DNA from: Salimicrobium flavidum
GTDB taxonomy: Bacteria > Bacillota > Bacilli > Bacillales > Halobacillaceae
DNA: 64,000 nt
Direction: 5' to 3'
Assembly: GCF_900156645.1 (NCBI RefSeq)
Contig: NZ_FTOC01000002.1
Coordinates: forward strand, 248,001 to 312,000
Shown here: positions 44,718 to 53,705 of the stretch, piece after piece
How positions within the stretch are numbered: position 1 is the first letter of the stretch
Layout: the number at the start of each line of letters is the position of its first letter
Program-made: the position numbers and the translations under genes
The notes under the pieces: model-generated
Told to the model about the DNA's origin: nothing
What the model saw: the letters and a program-made list of their open reading frames with translations, nothing else
Databases searched by the model: none

Positions 44718-45086
44718 ATGAAATTATTTCTGATATTGGGTGCTATCAACGGTTTTCTGGCCGTTGCACTCGGGGCGTTCGGAGCACATGGACTGGAAAG
44801 CAGACTTTCGGAGAAAAGTATCGGTCAGTGGGAAAAAGCGGTGAACTACCAGATGTTCCATACGATGGCACTTTTCATAACGGCGCTGTTGCTGGGGAAA
44901 GGGGCGTCCGGAATGTTCACAGGAGCCGGCTGGCTGTTTTTCGCAGGCATCCTTCTGTTTTCCGGAAGCCTTTATGTCTATGCTTTGACCGGGGTGAAGA
45001 CGCTCGCTATGATTACACCTTTTGGTGGTGTCGCTTTCCTCATCGGCTGGGTACTGCTCGGCTATGGAGCTTTGAAAGTGTTGTGA
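44718..45086 (+). CDS. ywdK: DUF423 family membrane protein YwdK
   Basis: This 122-residue protein has four membrane segments and the DUF423 hallmark GAFGAHGLE near residue 20, then QMFHTMAL. Function is unknown. AAGGAGG precedes the ATG. Order ywdI-ywdK agrees with B. subtilis, with ywdJ absent between them. Confidence 0.9.
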   Translation: MKLFLILGAINGFLAVALGAFGAHGLESRLSEKSIGQWEKAVNYQMFHTMALFITALLLGKGASGMFTGAGWLFFAGILLFSGSLYVYALTGVKTLAMITPFGGVAFLIGWVLLGYGALKVL

Positions 45087-45112
45087 CGATTAATAGAAAA
45101 TGGATGAAGGAG

Positions 45113-45147
45113 CAGCTGGACGGGAGAATCCGTTTAGCTGTTTTTTT
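45113..45147 (+). terminator. Terminator of ywdI-ywdK
   Basis: CAGCTGGACGG (45113-45123) pairs with CCGTTTAGCTG (45130-45140) with G-U pairs, followed by seven T. Confidence 0.85.
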
Positions 45148-45165
45148 CTGCACGTTTATGGATAT

Positions 45166-45198
45166 GAAAAACCCCGGACTGCTCTGTGCAGACCGGGG
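45166..45198 (-). terminator. Terminator of hemQ
   Basis: On the reverse strand CCCCGGTCTGC pairs with GCAGTCCGGGG, followed by five T. Confidence 0.88.
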
Positions 45199-45206
45199 AC
45201 ACCACT

Positions 45207-45947
45207 TTATATTCCGAAGAACGTTTCGGCTTTTTCATTCGTAAGCAGATTCCCGACGTAAAAGGAACCGAAATCCCCGTACCGGGAAGTGACTTCATCG
45301 AAACGCATTTCATAGACGAGCTTCTTGAACTGAAGCGCGTCGTGAGCGAACAGCGTCACGCCCCATTCCCAGTCATCGAGACCGATGGAGCCGCTGATGA
45401 ACTGGCGGATTTTTCCGGCGTACTGACGTCCGGTCATCCCGTGTTCGTACATGAGCTTGGCGCGCTCATCCTTTTCAAGCACGTACCAGTTGTCGTTGCC
45501 CTCGCGGCGTTTGTCCATAGGATAGAAGCAGACATGCTCCCATTTCGGAAGTTTCGGCTTGAGGCGGCCTTCGATTTCCGGGTCTTCCGGGTTCTGCTCG
45601 CCACCCATGTAATTGGAGAGTTCGATGACAGAAACGTAGGAATACGCTGGAGTCATGAATTCCGCGAGTTTTGATTTATTGAAAGCCGTTTCGACGTCAT
45701 TGAGTTCGTCCACGGTCGGACGCAGAATCATCATCATGAGATCCGCTTTCTGACCGACGATCGTATACACAGCGTGGCTTCCTTCACGGTCGTCTTCTTT
45801 CGCTTCCCATGTTTCCATCAACGCCTGAAACTCATTGATGGCCTGCTGACGCTCTTCGGTGCTGGCATACTTCCATGATGTCCAATCCATGGTACGGAAA
45901 TCATGAAGTGCGTACCAGCCATCCATTGTCACTACCGGTTCTGGCAT
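45207..45947 (-). CDS. hemQ: Coproheme decarboxylase HemQ
   Basis: HemQ makes heme b from coproheme in the last step of the Gram-positive heme pathway. The 246-residue chlorite-dismutase-fold protein has Tyr142 in [10 protein letters not shown], the residue that forms the radical, and His169 in [10 protein letters not shown], the heme ligand. ATG 45947 ([16 protein letters not shown]) follows AAAAGGAG; the longer upstream frame is not supported. It is divergent from pta, as in B. subtilis. Confidence 0.95.
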   Translation of the reverse strand: MPEPVVTMDGWYALHDFRTMDWTSWKYASTEERQQAINEFQALMETWEAKEDDREGSHAVYTIVGQKADLMMMILRPTVDELNDVETAFNKSKLAEFMTPAYSYVSVIELSNYMGGEQNPEDPEIEGRLKPKLPKWEHVCFYPMDKRREGNDNWYVLEKDERAKLMYEHGMTGRQYAGKIRQFISGSIGLDDWEWGVTLFAHDALQFKKLVYEMRFDEVTSRYGDFGSFYVGNLLTNEKAETFFGI

Positions 45948-46098
45948 AATCGAATCGCTCCTTTTTACATAAATAGTCCTTAATTTATCCTTCTTCAATA
46001 TAACATACCTGTTTTCTATGGGCATGTGAAGTATGTTCGAACCGGTTATTTTTCCGATTTTTGTCACATATGCTAAAGGAAGATAGGGAATAAGAAAA

Positions 46099-46113
46099 TT
46101 GGAACCGTTTGCT
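46099..46113 (+). promoter_or_regulatory. cre site upstream of pta
   Basis: TTGGAACCGTTTGCT fits WTGNAANCGNWNNCW at every position. CcpA activates pta in B. subtilis from an upstream cre, so activation is expected here. The site is about 100 nt before the start codon. Confidence 0.7.
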
Positions 46114-46197
46114 TCCTTAAAGTCGTTGTTTATTGCTTTTCTTTTTGCAAGGGAGGTTTTATCATATGGTACAGAGTTCTAAACAGGAGGGATACAC

Positions 46198-47172
46198 ATG
46201 AGTGATCTTTTTGATACATTGAAAGGCAAAATTGAAGGGCAGAATAAGCGTATCGTTTTTCCGGAAGCGCTGGATGAGAGAATTCTCACAGCCGCCAGTA
46301 AGCTCGGAGCGGAAGGGTACGTTCAGCCTGTATTAGTCGGAAACGAGGAAGAAGTGAAACAGAAAGCGGAGTCGTTCGGTGTGGATGTCAGTAATGCGAC
46401 CATCGCGGATCCGGAGAATTATGAAAAGCTTGAGACAATGGTCGAGAGTTTCGTGGAACGCCGGAAAGGCAAAGCGACGGAAGAGGACGCGCGTGAGATT
46501 CTGAAGAACGGCAACTATTTCGGTACGATGCTCGTCTATATGAATGAAGCGGACGGTCTTGTGAGTGGAGCGGCCCATTCCACGGCAGATACGGTACGTC
46601 CGGCTCTTCAGATCATCAAGACGAAAGAAGGCATCAAGAAGACCTCCGGTGTATTCGTCATGGTCCGTGACGAAGAGAAATATGTGTTCGCCGACTGCGC
46701 GATCAACATTTCTCCGGATAGTCAGGATCTAGCGGAAATCGCGATGGCCAGCTCAGAAACGGCGGCACTTTTCGATATCGATCCTCGTGTCGCTATGCTG
46801 AGCTTCTCCACGAAAGGTTCAGCGAAGTCGCCTGAGACGGAAAAAGTCGAGCAGGCGCTCGAAATCGTCAAAGCAAAGAATAGCGATCTCCTCATCGATG
46901 GAGAGTTCCAGTTCGATGCAGCATTCGTTCCGTCCGTCGCTGAAAAGAAAGCTCCCGGTTCTCCGCTGGAAGGGAAAGCGAACACGTTCATCTTCCCGAG
47001 TCTCGAAGCAGGGAATATCGGATACAAAATCGCTCAGCGTCTCGGCAATTTCGATGCGGTCGGACCCGTTCTCCAGGGGCTCAACCAGCCGGTGAACGAT
47101 CTTTCCCGCGGCTGTAGCCCGGACGATGTGTACAAACTCGCCATCATTACGGCAGCCCAGTCCGTAGAATAA
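46198..47172 (+). CDS. pta: Phosphate acetyltransferase
   Basis: Pta interconverts acetyl-CoA and acetyl phosphate in overflow metabolism. The 324 residues carry RIVFPEALDERI at the start, SGAAHSTADTVRPALQIIKT, FSTKGSA and NQPVNDLSRGCSP at the end, all typical of short-form Pta. AACAGGAGGG lies 7 nt before the ATG. A perfect cre lies upstream and a strong terminator downstream. Confidence 0.97.
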   Translation: MSDLFDTLKGKIEGQNKRIVFPEALDERILTAASKLGAEGYVQPVLVGNEEEVKQKAESFGVDVSNATIADPENYEKLETMVESFVERRKGKATEEDAREILKNGNYFGTMLVYMNEADGLVSGAAHSTADTVRPALQIIKTKEGIKKTSGVFVMVRDEEKYVFADCAINISPDSQDLAEIAMASSETAALFDIDPRVAMLSFSTKGSAKSPETEKVEQALEIVKAKNSDLLIDGEFQFDAAFVPSVAEKKAPGSPLEGKANTFIFPSLEAGNIGYKIAQRLGNFDAVGPVLQGLNQPVNDLSRGCSPDDVYKLAIITAAQSVE

Positions 47173-47173
47173 T

Positions 47174-47224
47174 AAAAAAAGTGTGATGTCAGCCTCTACT
47201 CAGCTGATATCACACTTTTTTTAT
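47174..47224. terminator. Bidirectional terminator of pta
   Basis: AAAAAAAGTGTGAT (47174-47187) and ATCACACTTTTTTT (47209-47222), with an inner TCAGC/GCTGA stem, and T-runs on both strands. Confidence 0.92.
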
Positions 47225-47227
47225 TTG

Positions 47228-47292
47228 GTCTGTTAAAGCCGGTAGTTGATTCCACCCGTAGAGAAAGAAATAACAATGAACGATAACAGAGC
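47228..47292 (+). mobile_element. MITE-like element, internally deleted 65-bp derivative
   Basis: The ends CTGTTAAAGCC and GATAACAGAGC are those of the CTCTGTTA element, joined by GTTGATTCCACCCGTAGA, so the central ~100 bases are gone. No clear target duplication remains. Confidence 0.65.
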
Positions 47293-47314
47293 TTTTTTGT
47301 TACGGAGACGGTTT

Positions 47315-47363
47315 TTACGATAAACCGGAATAATTTACGACAAACAGCAATTTTTTACGATAA
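47315..47363 (-). repeat. Phased nonamer array 1 (TTATCGTAA type, 3 units)
   Basis: On the reverse strand TTATCGTAA or TTGTCGTAA occurs three times, with forward-strand starts at 47315, 47335 and 47355, 20 nt apart; a weaker unit may lie at 47300. It sits between the lipL stop codon and the shared terminator, on the sense strand of lipL. Confidence 0.7.
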
Positions 47364-47377
47364 ATACTACCTTAACT

Positions 47378-48190
47378 TCACATTTTTTCGTTTCGTTTGA
47401 TCATCTGTTTCGTCCGTTTGTCGAGCCATTCTTCTTCCTGTTCCGTAAGTGGATAAGCGAGAAGCTCATCGCTGTATTCATGTAGTTTATTTTTGATGCG
47501 GTCCGTGATCTTCTGTATCGTCAGCGATTCCTCGAGCAGTTCATTCAGAGAAGCCATTACCGAAGGTTCGATGTCGGGGTAAGTGAATTTCGTTTCTTCA
47601 CCTCTTTTGGCGATATCGTAAAACTCACGGATCAGCTGCGCCTGTTCTTCGCCGCTCCCGGTCACATCCAGGTAGACCTGTACAGCGAATCCTCCCTTGA
47701 CCCGGCGCTGGGAAATACCTGCGAATTTCTTGCCTCCGATACTCAAGTCATAGTCTCCGGGACAGTAGGACTGCGTGATTTCATAGACGTCGATGTCAGT
47801 GTCGATGATCGAACGGATGAAATCGACCATGACATCATAGCCGCCGTGGATACTGACGTCTTTCGTTTCTTTATAAATGAGGGAAAGATTGAGCACGCCC
47901 TCATCAAGGACTACAGCCAGGCCTCCGGAATTACGGACGACGGTGTTGTATCCCTTTTTCTCCAAAAAATCGATCCCTTCCTGAATGTAGGGAAGCCGTG
48001 AATCGGGGATGCCGAGAACCACGGTTTTCGGATGAACCCACAAACGTGCTGTCGCCGGGCTGAGTCCGGCTCCGACAGAGGTTGCCAGCGTATCGTCATA
48101 AGCGAAAGATGGCAAAGCGGATGTGTAGACGTCCGGGTCGCTGTGGTCGACGATCCGGTACGAGGGCTGATGCAATATCGATAGCGTCAT
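47378..48190 (-). CDS. lipL: Octanoyl-[GcvH]:protein N-octanoyltransferase LipL
   Basis: LipL moves octanoyl groups from the glycine cleavage H protein to the E2 subunits of dehydrogenases during lipoate synthesis. The 270 residues contain the catalytic Cys in QSYCPGDYDLSIGGKKFAG and the RRVKGGFAVQVYLDV block. ATG 48190 (MTLSILHQPSYRIV) is preceded by AAAGGAGA. Its place behind pta agrees with ywfL of B. subtilis. Confidence 0.9.
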   Translation of the reverse strand: MTLSILHQPSYRIVDHSDPDVYTSALPSFAYDDTLATSVGAGLSPATARLWVHPKTVVLGIPDSRLPYIQEGIDFLEKKGYNTVVRNSGGLAVVLDEGVLNLSLIYKETKDVSIHGGYDVMVDFIRSIIDTDIDVYEITQSYCPGDYDLSIGGKKFAGISQRRVKGGFAVQVYLDVTGSGEEQAQLIREFYDIAKRGEETKFTYPDIEPSVMASLNELLEESLTIQKITDRIKNKLHEYSDELLAYPLTEQEEEWLDKRTKQMIKRNEKM

Positions 48191-48355
48191 GGATGGGTCT
48201 CCTTTTTCATGTAAACTGCCATCATTATAGCAAAAATTTTTTCTCTCTGCCGGATGGAGAGGAGGAGCGGACTCCACGTGCCTCCCCTGTTGTCAAGACG
48301 TTTTTTTCCATGCGGAAAGAGGATATACTGAACAAAAAGGGAATGGAGCAGACCA

Positions 48356-49663
48356 ATGACTTATCGCGATGAAAAACTGGAAGAAGAAAAGGTGTTCAAA
48401 GATCCGGTCCACCGTTACATCCATGTGCGGGACCGTGTTATATGGGATCTGATCGGTACGCGTGAGTTCCAGAGACTGCGCCGCGTGAAGCAGCTTGGAA
48501 CGACGTATCTGACATTCCATGGAGCGGAGCACAGCCGCTTCAGTCATTCTCTCGGCGTGTATGAAATCATCAGAAGGATCTTAGAGAATTTCCATGACCG
48601 GGACAATTGGAATGAAGAAGAGCGATTGTTGTGCTTGTGTGCGGCTCTATTGCATGACCTCGGGCATGGACCGTTTTCCCACTCGTTCGAAAAAGTGTTC
48701 AAGCTCGACCACGAGGATTATACGCAGGCGATTCTGCTCGGGGACACAGAAGTGAACCGGGTCCTGTCTCAAGTGGAACCAGGCTTCCCGAAGAAGGTGG
48801 CGGATGTCATCAATAAAACGTACTCCGATAAACTCGTCATCAGCCTGATTTCCAGTCAGATTGATGCCGATCGTATGGATTACCTGCAGCGCGATGCGTA
48901 TTTCACCGGCGTCAGCTACGGGCATTTCGATATGGAGCGGATACTCCGGGTGATGCGGCCGATGGAGGACCAGGTCGTCATCAAAGAAAGTGGCATGCAT
49001 GCCGTCGAAGACTACATAATGAGCCGTTATCAGATGTACTGGCAGATTTATTTCCATCCGGTGACCCGCAGTGCGGAAGTGATTTTGTCCAAAATCCTCC
49101 ACCGGGCGAAGGAGTTGTATGAAGACGGTTATAAGTTCGAGCTCAAACCGTTGCATTTTCTCTCCTTTTTCGAAGAAGCTCCATCGCTCGAGGAATACCT
49201 GGGGCTGGATGAAAATGTCGTCATGTACTATTTTCAGATGTGGATGAGGGAGAAGGACCCTGTGTTGAGCGATTTATGCGAACGGTTCGTCAACCGGCGT
49301 CTGTTCAAATATATCGAATTCAACCCGAACCTGCAGATGAAAGAATGGCGGGAACTTTATGATTTATTTGAGGAAGCGGACATAAATCCGCGTTATTACC
49401 TGGAAGTCGATTCAAGCTCCGATCTCCCCTATGATTTTTATCGTCCGGGAGAAGAAGGGGAAAGACTGCCGATTCATCTGCTGCAGCCGAACGGGGCACT
49501 GAAGGAGCTCTCCCGTCTTTCTGAGATCGTCGAATCGATTTCCGGAAAGAAGCGTACGGATCATAAACTGTATTTTCCGGCTGATGAATTGGAACGGATG
49601 CCTGAAGATAGTGAAACGAAGCGGCGGATTCTGGGTATATTGTATGGCAAGGAGGAACAGTGA
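48356..49663 (+). CDS. ywfO: HD domain phosphohydrolase YwfO
   Basis: This 435-residue HD-domain protein is related to dGTPase-like nucleotide triphosphohydrolases. Metal-binding residues lie in HSRFSHSLGV near residue 63 and ALLHDLGHGPFSHSFE near 105, with DRMDYLQRDA near 178. The orthologue YwfO and E. faecalis EF1143 hydrolyse dNTPs (family knowledge). Its TGA overlaps the next gene's ATG (TGATG). Confidence 0.92.
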   Translation: MTYRDEKLEEEKVFKDPVHRYIHVRDRVIWDLIGTREFQRLRRVKQLGTTYLTFHGAEHSRFSHSLGVYEIIRRILENFHDRDNWNEEERLLCLCAALLHDLGHGPFSHSFEKVFKLDHEDYTQAILLGDTEVNRVLSQVEPGFPKKVADVINKTYSDKLVISLISSQIDADRMDYLQRDAYFTGVSYGHFDMERILRVMRPMEDQVVIKESGMHAVEDYIMSRYQMYWQIYFHPVTRSAEVILSKILHRAKELYEDGYKFELKPLHFLSFFEEAPSLEEYLGLDENVVMYYFQMWMREKDPVLSDLCERFVNRRLFKYIEFNPNLQMKEWRELYDLFEEADINPRYYLEVDSSSDLPYDFYRPGEEGERLPIHLLQPNGALKELSRLSEIVESISGKKRTDHKLYFPADELERMPEDSETKRRILGILYGKEEQ

Positions 49664-50163
49664 TGTTAGAGAACCACGCAAAGCTGATGCATTTTTTCGA
49701 TAGCTGTGATGAAGTGGTGGGACGGAAGCGTCTCCAGAAAATGGTGTACATTATGAAAAAGTGTGGAATCCGTTTTGAAGAACGGTATGAATTTCATTTT
49801 TACGGCCCTTATTCAGAGGAGCTTACCCTGCGGATCGAAGAAATGTGCAACCTCGGATTTCTTTCGGAAGCGATGGAAGAAAAGAAGAACTACTACCAGT
49901 ATCGCTATCAACTGACAGAAGCGGGGGCGGATTTTCTATCCCATGCGGAGATCGACCGTCCGGTGCTCGACAACTATATCGATGCGATGAATGGAAAAAG
50001 CTCCCGGTTTCTTGAGCTGGTCTCGACGATGCTTTTTTTCGAGCACCTGCCGAAGGAGGAGATCGAGGAGAAAGTCTATACCGTGAAAAGCAAGCAGAAT
50101 TACAAGCAGGAGGAAGTAGAGGAAGCTTGGACGTTTATTGAAGAGATGCGCTATGTTTCCTGA
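49663..50163 (+). CDS. ywgA: YwgA family protein
   Basis: This 166-residue protein matches YwgA of B. subtilis, a small soluble protein of unknown role with a winged-helix-like N-terminal half (GRKRLQKMVYIMKKCGI, FYGPYSEEL). ATG 49663 is 7 nt after GGAGG and is coupled to the HD gene stop. The pair ywfO-ywgA is conserved in Bacillaceae. Confidence 0.88.
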   Translation: MLENHAKLMHFFDSCDEVVGRKRLQKMVYIMKKCGIRFEERYEFHFYGPYSEELTLRIEEMCNLGFLSEAMEEKKNYYQYRYQLTEAGADFLSHAEIDRPVLDNYIDAMNGKSSRFLELVSTMLFFEHLPKEEIEEKVYTVKSKQNYKQEEVEEAWTFIEEMRYVS

Positions 50164-50192
50164 AAATTCCTTGTGCACAACAGACAGATATG

Positions 50193-50201
50193 TGGTATGA
50201 T
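50193..50201 (+). promoter_or_regulatory. Extended -10 promoter of yolD
   Basis: TGGTATGAT combines the TGN extension with a TATGAT -10; a TTGTGC at 50171 is a poor, too distant -35. The LexA-like box begins two bases downstream. Confidence 0.5.
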
Positions 50202-50202
50202 G

Positions 50203-50216
50203 AGAACAAACGTTCG
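50203..50216 (+). promoter_or_regulatory. LexA (SOS) box of yolD
   Basis: AGAACAAACGTTCG contains GAAC-N4-GTTC, differing from the Bacillus SOS consensus CGAACRNRYGTTCG at the first base and one inner position. It lies at the expected start of transcription of yolD, a known SOS partner gene type. Confidence 0.65.
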
Positions 50217-50233
50217 TGTTCGGAGGGATGGAA

Positions 50234-50572
50234 ATGAATCAGGAACCGAAAGATCGCGGGTCCGTTAAATGGACTTCACTTATGTTGCCGGAGCACGTCG
50301 ACATGCTTCGGAATCTCTGGAAAGAGGATGAACGGGTCGAACAGGGCTGGATGGAAGAACAACAGGCGGCGAGTATCGATTTTGTGCTGAAGCACGCAAT
50401 GAACGAAAAACTGCCGGTACGGGTCGAAGTCGGTACCGGGAGTGACCTGGAGATGTATGAAGTGATGCTCCTCGGTCTTCATAAACAGAACCAGTTCATT
50501 GAATGCCGTGATGTTCACAGTGGCGAATCGTTTATGCTTGCCTGGGCGGATATTACAGATGTGACGATGTAG
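50234..50572 (+). CDS. yolD: YolD-like family protein
   Basis: This 113-residue protein has the YolD signature RGSVKWTSLMLPEHVDMLR near the start. YolD-like proteins usually precede a Y-family DNA polymerase gene (UvrX/YqjW type) in an SOS operon and are thought to assist it. Here no polymerase follows. ATG 50234 is 6 nt after GGAGGG. A LexA-like box in the promoter supports SOS control. Confidence 0.82.
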   Translation: MNQEPKDRGSVKWTSLMLPEHVDMLRNLWKEDERVEQGWMEEQQAASIDFVLKHAMNEKLPVRVEVGTGSDLEMYEVMLLGLHKQNQFIECRDVHSGESFMLAWADITDVTM

Positions 50573-50609
50573 CGTCACAAAATGTTCACTTTTTAAGGAG
50601 CTGCCCGTC

Positions 50610-50744
50610 TTGAAAAAATACGTGGGTGGTAATATATTTAAAATAGCATGGACAAATGCTTTTACTAGGACAGGAAGAGGACCGGCTGGCGGATCAGTCG
50701 GTCTTTTTTCTATGGTATGGGGGCTTTCGATAGCTGATGGCTGA
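50610..50744 (+). CDS. Possible 44-residue peptide or gene remnant
   Basis: TTG 50610 is 9 nt after AAGGAG and opens a short frame starting KKYVGGNIFKIAWTNAF, which faintly recalls the N-terminus of YkvI-type membrane transporters. The frame runs through the hairpin at 50685-50713 and stops at 50744. It may be the remains of a larger gene. I would not trust it as a functional gene. Confidence 0.2.
   Translation: MKKYVGGNIFKIAWTNAFTRTGRGPAGGSVGLFSMVWGLSIADG
50685..50713 (+). terminator. Terminator downstream of yolD
   Basis: GACCGGCTG (50687-50695) pairs with CAGTCGGTC with a G-U pair, followed by six T. It is 110 nt after yolD. Confidence 0.8.
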
Positions 50745-50875
50745 TTCAAAGAAGCCGCAGACAACCCCTTCTGTACCAGGCATCTGGTGTTTTTTTCGAT
50801 CAGGTAGGAAGCCCGGATTGTAAACATTTTGGTCTGAGGAAAAACTCATGCTAGAATAGGTGAAGTGTAAATTGT

Positions 50876-51092
50876 GATCCAAGCAGTCCCATCAAAGAAA
50901 GATAAGAACGTCTTTCTTGTGATAGTCCTGCTTAGCTCAGAACTACTGATCGGAAGCTTCTACTTTTTATGATCCAGTTGCAGCTTCCAGAAGCCCGTGA
51001 TCCAAGCAGTCCCATCAAAGAAAGGGAAGAACATCTTTCTGGTGATTGTTCTGCTTAGCTCAGACCTTCTGACCGGAAGCTTCCACTTTTAA
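50876..51092 (-). repeat. Tandem hairpin repeat family B, reverse copy at 51 kb
   Basis: Read on the reverse strand, AAAAGTGGAAGCTTCCGG starts near 51090 and a second start, AAAAAGTAGAAGCTTCCG, lies near 50972, about 120 nt on. Each unit holds GCTAAGCAG...CTGCTTGG stems and a GTTCTT loop flanked by pairing GAAAGA/TCTTTC. The 535-bp gap between yolD and the next gene otherwise holds only the terminator and the doubtful short frame. Confidence 0.7.
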
Positions 51093-51107
51093 TGTAAAGG
51101 AGATTTT

Positions 51108-51551
51108 ATGAATAAAAAATTATTGTGGATTCCCGCTACGTATGCGATTGTCATGGGAATTATTCTCGTTGCGACCTTGGGGTATTCGTTTACTCCGGTT
51201 CCTTACGAGCATTCGATCGAAGACAATACGTGGACGGTGACATATAAAGGGGAAACGTGGGAAGTCAGTGCCCAGGAGCACGTAAATGAAGCGCTGCCTG
51301 CTTCTCTTGCAAACAATCGCGAGCAGGCGCAGTGGACGAGGGATATCGTCGTTATCGGTGCCCTGTTGCCTTTCGTGCTTTTCGCTTTTCATAAAGAATA
51401 TAGACCCTTCCGGAATAAAGTGCCTTACAAAGCTTATGTAGGTATTACGGCGGGGGTTCTTGTTCTTTACGGTGTATTCAGTATCAGCACGCATATGGGC
51501 ATCCATGCGGAATTGAAAGAGACGATCGACTATTTACGGGGAGTATCTTGA
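51108..51551 (+). CDS. Membrane protein of unknown function
   Basis: I do not recognise this 147-residue protein. It has an N-terminal membrane segment (LLWIPATYAIVMGIILVATLGY), an external-looking stretch of about 50 residues (DNTWTVTYKGETWEV), and two more membrane segments (IVVIGALLPFVLFAF, AYVGITAGVLVLYGVFSI). AAAGGAG lies 8 nt before the ATG. It precedes ywiB-argS and may belong to their transcript. Confidence 0.7.
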   Translation: MNKKLLWIPATYAIVMGIILVATLGYSFTPVPYEHSIEDNTWTVTYKGETWEVSAQEHVNEALPASLANNREQAQWTRDIVVIGALLPFVLFAFHKEYRPFRNKVPYKAYVGITAGVLVLYGVFSISTHMGIHAELKETIDYLRGVS

Positions 51552-51615
51552 GTTTTCCCCGGACTCTTTTTATAATGGATTAGTTATAGTTGGAACGAAA
51601 AGGAGCGAGTGCGGC

Positions 51616-52041
51616 ATGACGAATATAGCTGTTACGTTGGAAACACATATCCGGGACGGTGCGGAATCCGAGCGGATGTCGTTGACGGAAAAAGGACGTT
51701 TTTTCAGAAAAGGGGATATGGACGTCGTGACGTTCAGAGAACACCCGGAAGATAGAGATCCTGTCGATACGATGGTGACGATCAAACCTGGTCATGTAAG
51801 TATCAAACGCTCCGGAGGCGTGGAGATGCGCCAGCTGTTTGAGCCGCAGGCAGAAACGCAGAATGCGTATGTGCACGAATATGGAAAGCTGTTCATGACG
51901 ACGTGGACGGAAAATCTGGAGTATCAGGCTCCGGGAGAGAACGAAAGCGGAGAATTGTTCATTGAATATCAGCTGACGGTCAATGACGATGTGACGCAGA
52001 AACATCAACTGAAATTAACGCTGGAGGAGGACTCGGAATGA
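51616..52041 (+). CDS. ywiB: DUF1934 family protein YwiB
   Basis: This 141-residue beta-rich protein matches YwiB (DUF1934), a calycin-like small barrel of unknown function, with the typical start of a beta-strand ([11 protein letters not shown]) and [25 protein letters not shown] precedes the ATG. Its stop overlaps the argS start (ATGA), as in B. subtilis, so the two are coupled. Confidence 0.88.
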   Translation: MTNIAVTLETHIRDGAESERMSLTEKGRFFRKGDMDVVTFREHPEDRDPVDTMVTIKPGHVSIKRSGGVEMRQLFEPQAETQNAYVHEYGKLFMTTWTENLEYQAPGENESGELFIEYQLTVNDDVTQKHQLKLTLEEDSE

Positions 52042-53705
52042 ACATTGCAGAGAAGACGGAAGCGAAAATCAAAGAGGAAATCGTACGTGCGGTGAAATCG
52101 GCGGGTCTGGCTTCTGAAGAGGAAATCCCCGGGGTGGTCTTAGAACAGCCGAAGGACAAACAGCACGGCGACTATGCGACGAACATGGCTATGCAACTGG
52201 CCCGGGTAGCAAAGAAGAACCCTCGCCAAATTGCGGAGGATATCATCGAACACTTTGATAAATCCAAGGCTTCCATCGAAGAAATGGAAATCGCCGGTCC
52301 CGGTTTCATAAATTTCCGGATGGATAATACGTATCTCGCAGAACTCGTGTCTTCTATCCTTGAAGAGAAAGAGGGATATGGAAAGCGCGAAGGGAAGCGT
52401 GGAGAACGTATTCAGGTGGAGTTCGTGTCCGCCAATCCGACAGGTACTCTTCACCTTGGTCACGCCCGTGGAGCGGCGATCGGAGACGCGTTGTGTAATA
52501 TCATGGACGCTGCCGGGTATGATGTGGAAAGGGAATACTACATCAACGACGCCGGAAGCCAGATCACCAAGCTTGCTTATTCGGTCGAAGCCCGCTACAT
52601 GCAGGCGCTCGGCAAAGAATGGGCTATGCCGGAAGACGGGTACCAGGGTCCGGATATCGTCGAACTCGGAAAGCAATTGGCCGAGGAGGAAGCCGACAAA
52701 TGGGCAGAGGCCTCTGAACAGGAGCGTCATCGTCACTTCCGTCAGTCCGGCCTTCGCTATGCTCTTTCCAAAATCGAGAAGGATCTCAGTGATTTCCGCG
52801 TCCCGTTCGATGAGTGGTTTTCGGAAACGTCCCTTTACGAAGAAAACAGTATCGAAGCGGCGATCGAAGTACTGAAAGAAAAGGATCTTGTATATGAAGA
52901 AGAAGGGGCGACATGGTTCAAAACGACGGAGTACGGAGATGACAAAGACCGCGTTCTTGTGAAGAACGATGGAACGTACACGTACTTAGCGCCTGATATC
53001 GCGTATCATAAAAATAAGCTGGACCGTGGATTTGATACACTGATCAATATTTGGGGAGCCGATCACCATGGCTATATTCCACGTATGACGGCGGCTATCC
53101 AGGCCCTTGGCTATGGCAAAGATACACTTGAAGTGGAAATCATCCAGATGGTGAACCTTTTCCAAAATGGAGAAAAAGTGAAGATGAGTAAACGTACCGG
53201 CAAAGCTGTCACATTGCGTGAACTGATGGACGAAGTCGGCGTGGACGCTATGCGTTATTTCTTCGCGATGCGTTCTAGTGATTCTCATCTCGATTTTGAT
53301 ATCGATCTGGCTCGTTCCGAATCGAACGAAAACCCGGTCTATTATATCCAGTACGCCCACGCGCGGATTACGACGATGCTGCAGCAGGCTAAGGAAAAAG
53401 GTCTTTATTCGGATGAGTTCGACGGGTCGCTGCTTACGGCGGAGAAAGAAATCGATCTGCTGAAGCGTCTCGGCGAATTCCCGCAAATCGTAGAAGACGC
53501 AGCTGTGAACCGCACACCGCACCGTGTCACACAGTATGCTTTCGATCTTGCATCCAATCTGCACAGCTTCTACAATGCTGAGAAAGTACTTGATGCTGAG
53601 CATCCGGCACGTACGGCTTCCAGGATCAAATTGATGGAAGCAGTGAAGCAGACGCTCCGGAACGCCCTCGCCCTTGTAGGCGTAGAAGCCCCGGAGAAAA
53701 TGTAG
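52038..53705 (+). CDS. argS: Arginyl-tRNA synthetase
   Basis: This class I enzyme charges tRNA-Arg. The 555 residues show the N-terminal Add-1 domain, the HIGH-type motif [13 protein letters not shown] near residue 135, DHHGYIPRM and the KMSKR motif near 382, with the anticodon-binding domain at the end (Y-rich helices, LLKRLGEFP). It is normal length. The TAG stop is directly followed by hairpin repeat units and then a terminator. Confidence 0.97.
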   Translation: MNIAEKTEAKIKEEIVRAVKSAGLASEEEIPGVVLEQPKDKQHGDYATNMAMQLARVAKKNPRQIAEDIIEHFDKSKASIEEMEIAGPGFINFRMDNTYLAELVSSILEEKEGYGKREGKRGERIQVEFVSANPTGTLHLGHARGAAIGDALCNIMDAAGYDVEREYYINDAGSQITKLAYSVEARYMQALGKEWAMPEDGYQGPDIVELGKQLAEEEADKWAEASEQERHRHFRQSGLRYALSKIEKDLSDFRVPFDEWFSETSLYEENSIEAAIEVLKEKDLVYEEEGATWFKTTEYGDDKDRVLVKNDGTYTYLAPDIAYHKNKLDRGFDTLINIWGADHHGYIPRMTAAIQALGYGKDTLEVEIIQMVNLFQNGEKVKMSKRTGKAVTLRELMDEVGVDAMRYFFAMRSSDSHLDFDIDLARSESNENPVYYIQYAHARITTMLQQAKEKGLYSDEFDGSLLTAEKEIDLLKRLGEFPQIVEDAAVNRTPHRVTQYAFDLASNLHSFYNAEKVLDAEHPARTASRIKLMEAVKQTLRNALALVGVEAPEKM

